Below are positions 43,551 to 53,325 of a DNA stretch of 64,000 bases, in pieces. A program made the position numbers and the translations under genes. Source of the DNA: Parapedobacter lycopersici (GTDB lineage Bacteria; Bacteroidota; Bacteroidia; Sphingobacteriales; Sphingobacteriaceae); assembly GCF_024643285.1 (NCBI RefSeq), contig NZ_JAMSLW010000003.1:1-64000 (forward strand), given 5' to 3'. Numbering within the stretch: the first letter of the stretch is position 1; each line of letters begins with the position of its first letter. The notes under the pieces are model-generated. The model was not told the DNA's origin. It searched no databases and saw only the letters and a program-made list of their open reading frames with translations.

Positions 43551-44792
43551 TTGGAATCACACGAGGATTTAATAGCAGTTTATACCAACAATTGGCGTTT
43601 CATGATAGGGAAACACAGTGCGTCCAATGCCGCCTTTACGCCGGATCAAAAGATTAAACTACTTTCAAGTGGCCGGGCCTATTTTGAATTACTCATTCGG
43701 TTGATCGAACATGCCCGGGAAAATATTCAATTGCAGGTATACATATACGAACCGGACGAAACCGGTCAGCAGGTAGCCGATGCATTGATACGGGCAGCGA
43801 AAAGAAAAGTAAAAGTCTATATGCTGGTAGACGGTTATGGAAGTCAGGGACTAAAACGGAGTTTTTTTAGACAATTCAGAGAGAACGGGGTTCATTTTCG
43901 ATTTTTTAAACCCCTTTTCAAAAGCAGGGACTTTTATGTGGGTAGACGCATGCACCAAAAAATGTTGGTGGTAGATGCGCAGTATGCGTTGGTTACTGGC
44001 ATTAATATCGGCGACCGATATAATGACAAGCCAGGACAACCAGCCTGGCTGGATTTTGGCGTTTGTATAGAAGGTGAAATTGCTGCCCTGTTGTGTAACT
44101 GGGGTTGGACGACTTGGAGAAATTTTAAGCGAATCAAAAACGCACCCTGTGAACCCTCATTAACTGCTGTCGATTTCGGTTATAATCATATCGGTCACAT
44201 ACGTGTAAGAAGAAATGACTGGGTCCGGCGGAAATACGAAATTTCAGATACTTATAAGGCAATCTTGGGCAAAGCACAAGCAAGGGTAATCATACTCTCA
44301 AGCTATTTTCTTCCTGGGCACGCGGTAAGAGAGGATATCAGAGGTGCCCGGCGTCGTGGTGTGCAAGTGGAAGTAATTGTCTGTAGCCGGATGGATGTGC
44401 CTTTAGTAAAGGACGCCGAACGGTTCATGTACAGCTGGTTGCTCCGGCAGGGTGTAAAAATTTACGAATATTCAGGTAATATTCTTCATGGCAAGCTAGC
44501 TATTTGCGACGATGAGTGGATGACTATTGGATCATTCAACGTAAATGATTTGAGTGCCCGTGCCAGTATTGAATTGAATGTGGATATAAAAAGCAAACCC
44601 TTCGTAAGGGAGGTTATCGATCACATGGAATACATTATGGCCAAGAAAGCGATGCGGATAAACGCCGAAGACTTTACCCAGCATAATAGGTTGTGGCATC
44701 GCCTGATTCAATGGTTTGCTTTTAAATTTTTGCGCCTTATCTTTTTCCTTGGTACGTTTTACATTAAACAGGAGGATCCGAGGGGAAACTAA
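43551..44792 (+). CDS. Phospholipase D superfamily protein, cardiolipin synthase-like
   Basis: A 413-residue protein with two HKD motifs, H135-K137-D142 (MHQKMLVVD) and H313-K315-D320 (LHGKLAICD), each followed by the usual Gly/Ser-Asn segment (GINIGDRY; GSFNVNDLS). This matches ClsB-type cardiolipin/phosphatidyltransferases, which join phospholipids at the membrane. There is no N-terminal transmembrane hairpin; a hydrophobic C-terminal helix (FAFKFLRLIFFLGTFY) may anchor it. The start is TTG at 43551; ATG at 43602 would remove 17 residues. The 3' end overlaps a short minus-strand open frame. Confidence 0.88.
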   Translation: MESHEDLIAVYTNNWRFMIGKHSASNAAFTPDQKIKLLSSGRAYFELLIRLIEHARENIQLQVYIYEPDETGQQVADALIRAAKRKVKVYMLVDGYGSQGLKRSFFRQFRENGVHFRFFKPLFKSRDFYVGRRMHQKMLVVDAQYALVTGINIGDRYNDKPGQPAWLDFGVCIEGEIAALLCNWGWTTWRNFKRIKNAPCEPSLTAVDFGYNHIGHIRVRRNDWVRRKYEISDTYKAILGKAQARVIILSSYFLPGHAVREDIRGARRRGVQVEVIVCSRMDVPLVKDAERFMYSWLLRQGVKIYEYSGNILHGKLAICDDEWMTIGSFNVNDLSARASIELNVDIKSKPFVREVIDHMEYIMAKKAMRINAEDFTQHNRLWHRLIQWFAFKFLRLIFFLGTFYIKQEDPRGN

Positions 44793-44937
44793 TTGGTTTA
44801 GTCATATTGCCATTTTCATAAAAAATAGCCTCCCATTCACCCATTTTTATTGTTAAGCTGTCTCTGATTAAGAATAAATGCTTTGCTGTTTTTTCAGCAT
44901 AAGTATATAATATGGATTTGCATGCAACGCCATTCAA
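44764..44937 (-). pseudogene. Possible small coding frame or gene remnant
   Basis: The minus strand holds an open frame from a TAG at 44971-44973 down to a TAA at 44764-44766. Its translation looks protein-like (LNGVACKSILYTYAEK, then MGEWEAIFYENGNMT), but there is no ATG until near the end. A TTG at 44937 would give 57 residues. It overlaps the end of the phospholipase D gene by 29 bases. I cannot name a family. It may be the 3' end of a decayed gene, or chance. Confidence 0.3.
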
Positions 44938-45175
44938 GGTGTTGGTGTTACCAATTAATAATAACGTTGCCTAAGTTGTGGAATACCAATATGCACAGGA
45001 TACGGTGATTCCTGCTAACTATTGGATCAGCAAATTTTATGATGTTATGGTACGAAATGGATCATGTGAGGTCTATGTCAAAAGCATTGGTCTGATATGC
45101 TGCATGCTCAAACAGTAACGGTTTTGACCTGTAGTGTATAAGTATAGCTGATAAGTCGATCAAAACGTAATATGT
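44793..45175. other. Intergenic region upstream of the second ECF sigma gene
   Basis: 383 bases. The left half holds the minus-strand frame described at 44764. The right half has a plus-strand open frame starting with GTG at 44978 and ending at TAA 45116-45118 (46 codons) without recognisable content. No convincing promoter pair was found before the sigma gene at 45176. Confidence 0.4.
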
Positions 45176-45715
45176 ATGAAAAACGACGCCGATAACCTTT
45201 TACTGCAACAACTTAAAAGCGGAGATATCACGGCCTACGAAAGCCTGTTTAAGAAATATTATAAACTGCTGAATATTGAGGCCCTGCTTTTACTGGCAGA
45301 TCAGATGGAAGCGGAAGATCAGGTGCAGTTGCTGTTTATTGAATTATGGAATAAAAAGCTGTACCTCAATATCAGATCATCCGTAAAAGGTTATTTGCGA
45401 ACGTCCATTCGGAACCGATGCCTGAATGTCATTGAAAAATGGAAAACGGAAGAGCGAAAGCTTGGAAATGCCTTTGCCGCAAATCACGATTGGATCGAAG
45501 CAGACCTAGAGGAAGAGCATGAGACGGAACAGGAATTCGATGCGTTTTTGGAGACATTACCACCTCAACGGCTACAGGCCTTTTATCTGGTGTACATCGA
45601 TAAAAAGCGTTACAAAGATGCTGCAGATGTAATGGGTATCACAATCAATTCCATTAAAACACATTTAAAACTAGCCGTAAAGGATTTGAGACGAAAGTTT
45701 ATCAACTATCGGTAG
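45176..45715 (+). CDS. ECF RNA polymerase sigma factor (second SusCD cassette)
   Basis: A 179-residue ECF sigma factor with a region 2 in ITAYESLFKKYYKLLNIEALL and EAEDQVQLLFIELWN, and a region 4 helix-turn-helix in RYKDAADVMGITINSIKTHL. It differs markedly from the sigma factor at 15160, so the two cassettes should recognise different promoters. FecR follows after 44 bases and SusC after that, giving the standard surface-signalling arrangement. Confidence 0.92.
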   Translation: MKNDADNLLLQQLKSGDITAYESLFKKYYKLLNIEALLLLADQMEAEDQVQLLFIELWNKKLYLNIRSSVKGYLRTSIRNRCLNVIEKWKTEERKLGNAFAANHDWIEADLEEEHETEQEFDAFLETLPPQRLQAFYLVYIDKKRYKDAADVMGITINSIKTHLKLAVKDLRRKFINYR

Positions 45716-45759
45716 GTTCACCCATTTTACAAAATTAAAATGTCTCAACATTAAACTGT

Positions 45760-46962
45760 ATGAAATACCACATTGATCATATACAGGAACTGTTAATTGA
45801 AAAATTGGCAGGCACCATAAGCGACCAGGATAATTTACACTTGGATAGCGCATTGGAAAGGGACTATCCGGCGCAATTGTTATGGAAAGCAATGTCTGAT
45901 CAATTCGAGGCGGTTGAAGGGGAACATTTTTTAAATAACGTAAATGAACACGATGCCTGGCTTCGCATCATACAAAAAATAGGTGAAGACACGCAGGTAT
46001 CGAGAGCAAATAAAAGAAAGACGTTAATTGGCGGGTTCAACCTGAAACACAAAATAGCTGCCGCCGCCTTGCTGCTCGTCATAAGCATCAGTGGATACCT
46101 TTGGTTAAATCCGAATGAACAGCTATTGCCTGCTATCTCCGGAGATCATCGATCTTATCAAGCAGAAAATCCCCATCGGAGCGATCAGGCAGTATTAACC
46201 TTGTCAAATGGCGAATCAATTATACTGGATAGTGTGGAAACAGGTGTACTGGTAAAAACAGGAAATATTGAGGTCAGCAAAACGGCTGATGGACAACTGA
46301 TTTATGAGGTAAGTCCAGGGGAGGTAACCGAAGATCCAGCCGGATTAAATACCATTACGACGCCAACTGGGGGCCAATATCAGATTATGCTGCCAGATGG
46401 AAGTACAGTATGGCTTAATACCGCTTCTTCGCTAAAATTCCCCAATGTGTTCCGAGGAGAACGACGCGAAGTAGAGTTGGTTGGAGAAGCATACTTCCAA
46501 GTGAAGAAAAATGCTGAAATGCCTTTTATCGTGAAGTCAAAATGGGGTGAAATAGAAGTGCTCGGAACGGGTTTCAATGTGATGGCGTATGATGATGAAC
46601 CCCAGATGAAAACAACACTGATTGAAGGTTCTGTAAAAGTAAAAGGAAGGGAAACCAGGGTGTTGAAACCGGGCGAGCAGGCGATATCGAATGGACAAAA
46701 AACACGCGTTGTGCGAGTGGATGTAAACGAGGCAACGGCTTGGAAAAGCAATATGTTCCAGTTCAATGATACACCGGTTGAATCCGTTATGCGCGAGGCA
46801 TCACGTTGGTACAATGTGGATGTGATATACAGTGGAAAAATACCTGAGCGGTCTTTTACGGGTAAGATATCACGGGAGGTAAGGATTGACGAGTTCCTGG
46901 AAATGATCGGTTACCTGGGGGTTCGCTTTAAAGTAGAAGGGAAGCGGGTTACCGTATTATAA
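45760..46962 (+). CDS. FecR-family anti-sigma factor (second cassette)
   Basis: A 400-residue inner-membrane anti-sigma regulator. The cytoplasmic domain spans about 1-92, with a transmembrane helix (IAAAALLLVISISGYLWL, about 95-112). It also has a FecR domain (about 205-310, LPDGSTVWLNTASSLKFP, VLGTGFNVMAYDD) and a C-terminal DUF4974 domain (about 328-398, NMFQFNDTPVESVMREASRWY). It would link the STN domain of the SusC at 47116 to the sigma factor at 45176. Confidence 0.94.
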   Translation: MKYHIDHIQELLIEKLAGTISDQDNLHLDSALERDYPAQLLWKAMSDQFEAVEGEHFLNNVNEHDAWLRIIQKIGEDTQVSRANKRKTLIGGFNLKHKIAAAALLLVISISGYLWLNPNEQLLPAISGDHRSYQAENPHRSDQAVLTLSNGESIILDSVETGVLVKTGNIEVSKTADGQLIYEVSPGEVTEDPAGLNTITTPTGGQYQIMLPDGSTVWLNTASSLKFPNVFRGERREVELVGEAYFQVKKNAEMPFIVKSKWGEIEVLGTGFNVMAYDDEPQMKTTLIEGSVKVKGRETRVLKPGEQAISNGQKTRVVRVDVNEATAWKSNMFQFNDTPVESVMREASRWYNVDVIYSGKIPERSFTGKISREVRIDEFLEMIGYLGVRFKVEGKRVTVL

Positions 46963-47021
46963 CATAAAATAAAAAGCATATGCATATGACTTGACGCAAG
47001 CAGAAAAATCTTAAACCTGAA

Positions 47022-47049
47022 AACCGGGAGTGTTGGTCCACCCCCGGTT
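47022..47049 (+). terminator. Hairpin between fecR and susC (second cassette)
   Basis: Arms aaccgggagtg and cacccccggtt pair over 11 positions with one mismatch around a 6-base loop, 59 bases after fecR and 66 before susC. Its position and G/C-rich core match the hairpin at 17037-17059 of the first cassette, suggesting a shared attenuator-like element that lowers or separates susC expression. Confidence 0.55.
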
Positions 47050-47115
47050 ATAATTCGGGTTGCAACATTCCAAAAAACCATTGAAATAAGTACTAACCCT
47101 TAATGCATCAAATTT

Positions 47116-50100
47116 ATGAATTTTAATGCTAAAGTCAACCCTTTGACCAGGCTCGGACTAATCCATTTTTTATTGACCATGAAACTCACCGCAATTGTTA
47201 TTATGGTCGCACTTAGCAACGTAAGTGCCAAGAGTTACAGCCAGAGCATCATGCTGAAGATGAAACAGGCATCTGTTAAAGAAGTGCTCCGGGTAATTGA
47301 GAACCAGACCGACTTCCATTTTCTGTACGATCAAAAAGATCTTGCAGCAGTTGGACCAATTAGTGTAGACCTCGCCAATGTATCGCTTGAAGCGGCGTTG
47401 GATGCCTGTTTCCGTGAACAACCGCTCACGTATCGGATATTTAAAAATACGATCGTCCTGAAGCGTAAAGCCATAGAGGAGCATCAAACTTCTGTTATTC
47501 AATCCGTAATTCGCGGAAGGGTTACCGACACCAGGGGTGTTCCGCTCACGGGAGTAAGTGTCCAATTGCAGGGGACAACAACCGGGACGGTTACAGACGA
47601 CGAGGGTAGGTATACTATTAACGTAAGCAGCCAGGCAGGCACACTTGTGTTTACATACGTAGGCTTTGTTGCGCAGGAAATTGCCATTGGAGGCCGGAGC
47701 TCCATAGACGTGCAGTTGGAATCAAGCTCAGAATCACTCAGCGAAATTGTGGTTATTGGCTATGGCACACAGCGGAAGAGTGATTTGACGGGAGCCATTA
47801 CTTCTGTGTCTTCAGAAGAAATTGAAGGGCAGGCATTTTCAAATGTGAACCAGGCGTTACAGGGCAAAGTAGCAGGAGCCGATATCACATCGACATCCGG
47901 CGAACCAGGCGGACCGATACAGGTGCGGATCCGCGGACAGGGTACATTCAATAATTCCGGCCCCCTGTATGTTATTGATGGCGTGCCCATGCCCGGTGAT
48001 AATATTAATGCAATTAACCCAAATGATATTGCATCTGTCAATATACTTAAAGATGCATCGGCATCTGCAATATACGGTTCCCGTGCGGCCAATGGGGTTA
48101 TTCTGATTACGACAAAGAAAGGGCAGGCAGGCGAAACCCAACTGAATTATAACGGCTATTATGGTGTCCAGTCGTTTACGGATTATATACCGATGGCCAA
48201 TTCCCAACAACTTGCCGACGTTGTCAACGAAGCACATATTAATGGGGGCTATCCGTTACAGGCTGCTTTTAATGATCCGGAAGTTTTAAAAACAAATACC
48301 GACTGGCAACGGGCCGCTTTTCAGACGGCACCTATGCAGGACCATTCGTTGACGGTGTCTGGCGGTGGTGAAAATGCCCGGTTTTATGTCTCAGGTGGAT
48401 ATTTTAATCAGGACGGCGTTATGGTATTCAGTTCATTGGAGCGATTTTCTGGTCGGGTAAACAGTGAATTTACGATAGGTAAAAAGGAAAAGTTGAAAAT
48501 TGGAGAGTCGCTAACGTTAAGCCGTTCGAATGGGTTAAACCTGGGACAGGCCAATAACCTGGATTTTGCCTACCTGCTCGGATCTTCTCCAACGATGAAA
48601 TTATATAAACCGGAGAATATCGGCGGGTATGGTGGACCGAATCCGGCGGAAACCGGTGTAAACAACCGGGAAAATATTGTGGGGAGACGCGACCTTCGAC
48701 GCAATTACACCTACCGGAATAACCTGCTCGGAAATATTTTCGTTGAGTACAACATCATCCCTTCCTTAAAATACCGACTAAATGCGGGATTAAATACCGG
48801 GCTCAACACAAACAAGCTATATGTCGGCATATTTGAAATGGATAACCGTTCCAACAATACGCAAACATTAAACCAGTATAAAAATGAATCAAACGAGTAC
48901 CTCCTGGAACATACCCTGAATTTTGATAAAGTATTTGCCGAGCATTATTCCGTCTCCTTACTTGCCGGATATACCCAGCAAAATGCGGTGTATAGTAACA
49001 TGAGTGGTAGTCGCCGCGATGCACCAAGCAACGACCTTCAGGTATTTGATGCCATGACGGGCACATTTACACTGGGGGGCAATGAGGCGGAATGGGCGTT
49101 GCGTTCTTTCCTGGGGCGTGCCAATATTACCATATTTGATAAATACCTGTTTACCGCAACGATAAGGCGGGATGGTTCATCCCGATTCGGCAAGGAAAAC
49201 CAGTATGGTAATTTTCCATCATTTGCGGTTGGCTGGAACGTCGACAAAGAACCTTTCATGGAAGCAGTTCCGGCAATTACCGGTTTAAAATTAAGGGCAA
49301 GCTGGGGGCGGCTAGGTAATCAGGAGATCGGTAATTACAGCAATATTACCACCGTAACCACGGCACCGAGGTACTTCTTCGGCGCGGATCAAATTGCGCC
49401 GGCCGCAGCGGTCACCGAACTCGGTAATCCGGCGTTACGCTGGGAATCGACAGAGCAAACCAACGTCGGCATTGATTTATCGTTTTTTAATCAGTCATTT
49501 ACCTTCTCTACGGATTATTGGGTTAAGAATACAGATGGTATTCTGTTGAGGACACCGGTTTCTGTGGTGTCGGGCGTATATCGTGACAACGGAGCCTATG
49601 AGAACGCCGCGGGCCTGCGAAACTCAGGTTTCGAATTTTTAGCCGGCTATCATGGGCAGGCCGGAAATGTCAACTTCTGTGTGTCGGCAAACCTTTCAAC
49701 GGTTAAAAACGAAGTGACCTCTTTAGGAAAGGGATCGGAGATCATTAACCTGGTAGAGAATGTATATCAATTTGGTACGTTTACGCGGACGGCTATCGGG
49801 GAACCCATGTCGAGCTTCTATGGCTATGTTATGGAAGGAATTTTCCAGACCCCTGAAGAAATAGCTGCCCACGCAACACAAACCGGAGCAGCGCCGGGAG
49901 ATGTCATTTTTAAGGACATTGATGGAAATGGTATTATTGACGCCAATGACCGCACGGTAATTGGCGATCCGTTTCCCAATTTTAATTATGGCCTATCTTC
50001 CAATATATCCTATAAAAGTTTTGATTTGAACTTCAGTTTCCAGGGAGTGCAGGGAAAACAGCTGTATAATGCACAACGCGCTTATCTGGAAAGTATGCAG

Positions 50101-50493
50101 GGCGAACACGGGCAAATGGCGACCGTAGTGGAGCGTTGGGCAGGCCCAGGCACTTCGAATACGATGCCAAGGGCAATACGTGGGGGAGCTAACTTAAACT
50201 CACGCCCCTCTACGCGTTATGTGGAAGATGCCAGTTATTTAAGACTTCAGAATCTGCAGATCGGATATGTATTGCCTGAAAAAACCCTGAGCTCTGTGGG
50301 GGTCAAGCGCTTGCGTACGTATCTCAATACACAAAATTTATTTACGATTACGAAGTATTCGAACTACAGCCCCGATGGCCTCGGCGGATCGGGCTATGGC
50401 AATAACGACTTGAACCCGCTTTCAATCGGTGTTGACACCGGGAATTATCCGATACCACGGGTTTTCCAATTCGGGGTGCAAGCAAGTTTTTAA
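47116..50493 (+). CDS. SusC/RagA-type TonB-dependent transporter with STN domain (second cassette)
   Basis: A 1125-residue outer-membrane receptor. It has a signal helix (LTAIVIMVALSNVSAKSYSQ region), an STN domain (about 43-112, VLRVIENQTDFHFLYDQ), a carboxypeptidase-regulatory-like domain (about 128-202), a plug (about 212-335, VVIGYGTQRKSDLTGAI; LKDASASAIYGSRAANG) and a barrel ending in FGVQASF. It is the SusC type most common in Bacteroidota (the VIGYGTQ box is absent in the other two SusC proteins here). Upstream sigma/FecR genes make it self-signalling. The SusD gene follows after 28 bases. Confidence 0.96.
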   Translation: MNFNAKVNPLTRLGLIHFLLTMKLTAIVIMVALSNVSAKSYSQSIMLKMKQASVKEVLRVIENQTDFHFLYDQKDLAAVGPISVDLANVSLEAALDACFREQPLTYRIFKNTIVLKRKAIEEHQTSVIQSVIRGRVTDTRGVPLTGVSVQLQGTTTGTVTDDEGRYTINVSSQAGTLVFTYVGFVAQEIAIGGRSSIDVQLESSSESLSEIVVIGYGTQRKSDLTGAITSVSSEEIEGQAFSNVNQALQGKVAGADITSTSGEPGGPIQVRIRGQGTFNNSGPLYVIDGVPMPGDNINAINPNDIASVNILKDASASAIYGSRAANGVILITTKKGQAGETQLNYNGYYGVQSFTDYIPMANSQQLADVVNEAHINGGYPLQAAFNDPEVLKTNTDWQRAAFQTAPMQDHSLTVSGGGENARFYVSGGYFNQDGVMVFSSLERFSGRVNSEFTIGKKEKLKIGESLTLSRSNGLNLGQANNLDFAYLLGSSPTMKLYKPENIGGYGGPNPAETGVNNRENIVGRRDLRRNYTYRNNLLGNIFVEYNIIPSLKYRLNAGLNTGLNTNKLYVGIFEMDNRSNNTQTLNQYKNESNEYLLEHTLNFDKVFAEHYSVSLLAGYTQQNAVYSNMSGSRRDAPSNDLQVFDAMTGTFTLGGNEAEWALRSFLGRANITIFDKYLFTATIRRDGSSRFGKENQYGNFPSFAVGWNVDKEPFMEAVPAITGLKLRASWGRLGNQEIGNYSNITTVTTAPRYFFGADQIAPAAAVTELGNPALRWESTEQTNVGIDLSFFNQSFTFSTDYWVKNTDGILLRTPVSVVSGVYRDNGAYENAAGLRNSGFEFLAGYHGQAGNVNFCVSANLSTVKNEVTSLGKGSEIINLVENVYQFGTFTRTAIGEPMSSFYGYVMEGIFQTPEEIAAHATQTGAAPGDVIFKDIDGNGIIDANDRTVIGDPFPNFNYGLSSNISYKSFDLNFSFQGVQGKQLYNAQRAYLESMQGEHGQMATVVERWAGPGTSNTMPRAIRGGANLNSRPSTRYVEDASYLRLQNLQIGYVLPEKTLSSVGVKRLRTYLNTQNLFTITKYSNYSPDGLGGSGYGNNDLNPLSIGVDTGNYPIPRVFQFGVQASF

Positions 50494-50521
50494 CCAGATA
50501 TCCACTTCAAAACTCATTCAC

Positions 50522-51973
50522 ATGAAATATATTAAAATAGCCACTGTTGCATTATCCTTGTTGTTTCTAGCAGGTTGTGACAAAAACTTTCTCGAAAAAT
50601 CACCACCAGACCGCCTACCGGAGGAAGGGTTTATTAATTCCGCTGATCGGTTGGAATTAGCTGTCAATGGGATCTATCAGCAGCTTCAGGTATCCGATTT
50701 ATATGGCGACTATTTGCCTAAATTTCTTGGTGTACCCTCGGGAGAAGTATTGCTCTCAAACACGCAGCCGCTGGCGATCAACAATTTTTCATTTGATGCG
50801 TCCGACACCTATATGTTGAATATTTATGCAGCATTTTATCAGGGCATAAAAAGGGCCAATACCGTAATTACCGAAGCGCCGGCAGTGGAAATGGATGAAA
50901 CATTAAAGGCAAGGTATATTGCTGAGGCCAAATTCCTGCGGGGATTTTATTATTGGAATCTCACCAACATGTGGGGCGATGTTATTTTGATCACGGCGCC
51001 GGTAGCACATCCTGACGATGTTTTGATTGCTAAATCGCCGCAGGATGAAATCTACGCATTTATTGTAGCGGATCTGAAAGCAGCAATCGAAGACCTTCCA
51101 CGAGTGACCGAGTACGGCACCAATGACATTGGGCGAGCAAGTAAAGGAGCCGCCCAGTCGTTGCTGGGCAAAGTATACCTCTATATGGAAGATTATGAAA
51201 GCGCATTAACCCAGTTTGATGAGGTGATCAAATCAAAAGATTATGACCTAATGGACGAATTTGATCAGGTATGGAACCGGAATTTCGAAAACAATAAAGA
51301 ATCCATTTTTGAAGTCCAATTTGCCGATATTGGCGGATCCGGAACCAGTACCCGGAACCAATCGCATTTACCGGGCGTCAACGGCGGTACGGGCAGCCAT
51401 GTCGCCACCCAGTTGATCGTAGATGCATTTGAGCCTAATGATCCCCGTCTGGGTTATTCCATATTCAGGGAAGGTGATGTCTTTGCTCCGGAATTGACCA
51501 ATTCGAATATTAACCTGGATACCTATAAAGCGGCTTGGTCGGCCACGGGATATAACATCCGGAAGGGGATGGTACCGATCCTTTACCTTCAGGGTGGAGG
51601 CGCCAATTACCCGGTTATCCGTTTTGCTGATGTGCTGTTAATGTATGCGGAAGTTGCAAACACACTCAATATGCGGGATGAAGCACGCGAAGCTGTCAAC
51701 CGTGTCCGTCAGCGCCCCTCTGTAAATATGCCTCCGCTTACGGTAGCACAAACAGGAGATCAGACTGCCATGTTTAATGCGATCGTGCATGAAAGACAGG
51801 TGGAACTGGCTTTTGAGAACCACCGGTTCAGTGACCTGAGGAGGTGGGGTCTTGCAGCGCAGGAACTGGGATCGTTGGGTTATTTGTCCAAACACCGGTT
51901 TTTCCCACTGCCGCAACTTGAGGTTGATATCAACCGACAGTTAAAGCAAAACCCCGATTGGCTATCCGAATAA
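50522..51973 (+). CDS. RagB/SusD-family outer-membrane lipoprotein
   Basis: A 483-residue SusD homologue with signal peptide and lipobox (LFLAGC, about Cys17) followed by DKNFLEKSPPDRLPEEGFINSADRLE, typical of the RagB/SusD (PF07980/PF14322) group. Helical repeats include AKFLRGFYYWNLTNMWGDV, and the C-terminus carries HERQVELAFENHRFSDLRRWG. I start it at 50522; a longer frame from 50429 overlaps SusC and disrupts the signal peptide. It pairs with the SusC at 47116. Confidence 0.95.
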   Translation: MKYIKIATVALSLLFLAGCDKNFLEKSPPDRLPEEGFINSADRLELAVNGIYQQLQVSDLYGDYLPKFLGVPSGEVLLSNTQPLAINNFSFDASDTYMLNIYAAFYQGIKRANTVITEAPAVEMDETLKARYIAEAKFLRGFYYWNLTNMWGDVILITAPVAHPDDVLIAKSPQDEIYAFIVADLKAAIEDLPRVTEYGTNDIGRASKGAAQSLLGKVYLYMEDYESALTQFDEVIKSKDYDLMDEFDQVWNRNFENNKESIFEVQFADIGGSGTSTRNQSHLPGVNGGTGSHVATQLIVDAFEPNDPRLGYSIFREGDVFAPELTNSNINLDTYKAAWSATGYNIRKGMVPILYLQGGGANYPVIRFADVLLMYAEVANTLNMRDEAREAVNRVRQRPSVNMPPLTVAQTGDQTAMFNAIVHERQVELAFENHRFSDLRRWGLAAQELGSLGYLSKHRFFPLPQLEVDINRQLKQNPDWLSE

Positions 51974-51989
51974 TCAATTAACCCGTATA

Positions 51990-53282
51990 ATGATGAAATG
52001 TACACGAAAAACAGCAACGATTATAAAAACGATCAGCCTGCTCAGTGCGCTGTTTGTTTTATGTATATCGGTAAGCATGGCCCAGGAGTTTGATGTCCTG
52101 TTAAAAGGTGGGCATGTTATCGATCCGAAGAATCAGATTGACGGGCCGATGGACATTGCCATTACCGGAGATAAGATTGCCCGCGTAGCACCGGATATTC
52201 CGGCTGCTCAGGCGAAGAAGGTGGTGAACGTGAAGGGGCTCTACGTGACCCCGGGTATTATCGATATGCATACCCACGTGTTTCATGGAACAAGTGAAGC
52301 CCGGTTTACGGGGTTTCAGATCACAAACGGCTTTGGCAGTGTTATCCCCGATGATTTTACTTTTCGGTCCGGTGTTACCACGGTTGTTGATGCAGGCTCA
52401 TCGGGTTGGCGTGATTTCCACTTATTCAAAAAGCAAACGGTTGACAATTCCAGAACCCGTGTATTGGCATTTATAAGCATTGCAGGGCACGGCATGCTGG
52501 GTACCGTACACGCACAGGACGTAACCGATATGAATCCGGTGGCCACAGCTTTCGTGATGAATGAATACCCTGATATCATCGTTGGTATTAAAGCACATCA
52601 TTACCAAGGGCATGACTTTATACCGGTAGACCGGGCCGTGGAGGCGGGGAAACTTACCAGTAAACCTGTTATGGTCGATTTTGGTGGAACAAAGCCTGCG
52701 TTGTCGATTAAATCGCTTTTCATGGAGCACTTACGTCCCGGTGATATTTTTACCCATACTTATGCGTATTCGTTACCGGGTAGAGAATCTGTGGTCGATG
52801 AAAACGATCAGGTAAAACCTTTTGTGTTTGAAGCGCAAAAAAGTGGGCGGATCTTTGACGTGGGACATGGTGCCGGTGCTTTTCGATGGCATGTAGCGAT
52901 CAATTCAGTACAACAGGGATTTTTACCCAATACAATTAGTACGGATCTATATGCAGCAAGTCGGAATGCAGGAATGAAGGATATGGCAAACGTCATGTCT
53001 AAATTCCTGGCCATGGGCCTGACTGTCCAGGAGGTTATTCTGCGTTCGACCTGGAATCCAGCCAATGTGATCCAGCATCCGGAGTTAGGCCACTTAAGTG
53101 AAGGAGCTGGTGCGGATATCGCTGTTTTCAATGTCAGGAAAGGGAATTTCGGTTTTATGGATGCACGGGGCGCTGTGCTGAATGGTACTGAAAAATTCGA
53201 AGCCGAATTGACCGTCCGTGCCGGCAATATTGTATGGGATCTCAATGGAATTAGCGGCGAACACTGGAATAAAGCTGATTGA
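51990..53282 (+). CDS. Exported dihydroorotase-like amidohydrolase (paralogue B)
   Basis: A 430-residue paralogue of the enzyme at 33972, placed 16 bases after the second SusD gene, so it belongs to that uptake operon. It has a Sec signal (SLLSALFVLCISVSMAQ, about residues 16-32), H94-T-H96 (DMHTHVF), a Lys in VGIKAHHYQGHD (probable carbamylated ligand), His in FTHTYAYS and Asp in ISTDLY. As in paralogue A, the position usually occupied by His in VHIG reads VDFGG. The substrate is probably related to that of paralogue A but reached through a different SusCD pair. It is followed by a good terminator. Confidence 0.88.
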   Translation: MMKCTRKTATIIKTISLLSALFVLCISVSMAQEFDVLLKGGHVIDPKNQIDGPMDIAITGDKIARVAPDIPAAQAKKVVNVKGLYVTPGIIDMHTHVFHGTSEARFTGFQITNGFGSVIPDDFTFRSGVTTVVDAGSSGWRDFHLFKKQTVDNSRTRVLAFISIAGHGMLGTVHAQDVTDMNPVATAFVMNEYPDIIVGIKAHHYQGHDFIPVDRAVEAGKLTSKPVMVDFGGTKPALSIKSLFMEHLRPGDIFTHTYAYSLPGRESVVDENDQVKPFVFEAQKSGRIFDVGHGAGAFRWHVAINSVQQGFLPNTISTDLYAASRNAGMKDMANVMSKFLAMGLTVQEVILRSTWNPANVIQHPELGHLSEGAGADIAVFNVRKGNFGFMDARGAVLNGTEKFEAELTVRAGNIVWDLNGISGEHWNKAD

Positions 53283-53286
53283 TAAA

Positions 53287-53325
53287 TAAGGGTTGGGAGT
53301 GTGTGTAAGCTGCTCTCAACCCTTA
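53287..53325. terminator. Terminator after the second SusCD-amidohydrolase operon
   Basis: Arms aagggttgggag and ctctcaaccctt pair with one G-U type position around a 14-base loop and are followed by ATGTTTT. It also overlaps the end of the convergent DUF72 remnant. Confidence 0.75.

Noticed and set aside
50429-50521. Longer start for the third SusD gene.
   Set aside because: It overlaps the SusC end and would bury the lipoprotein signal; the ATG at 50522 gives a perfect signal and lipobox.
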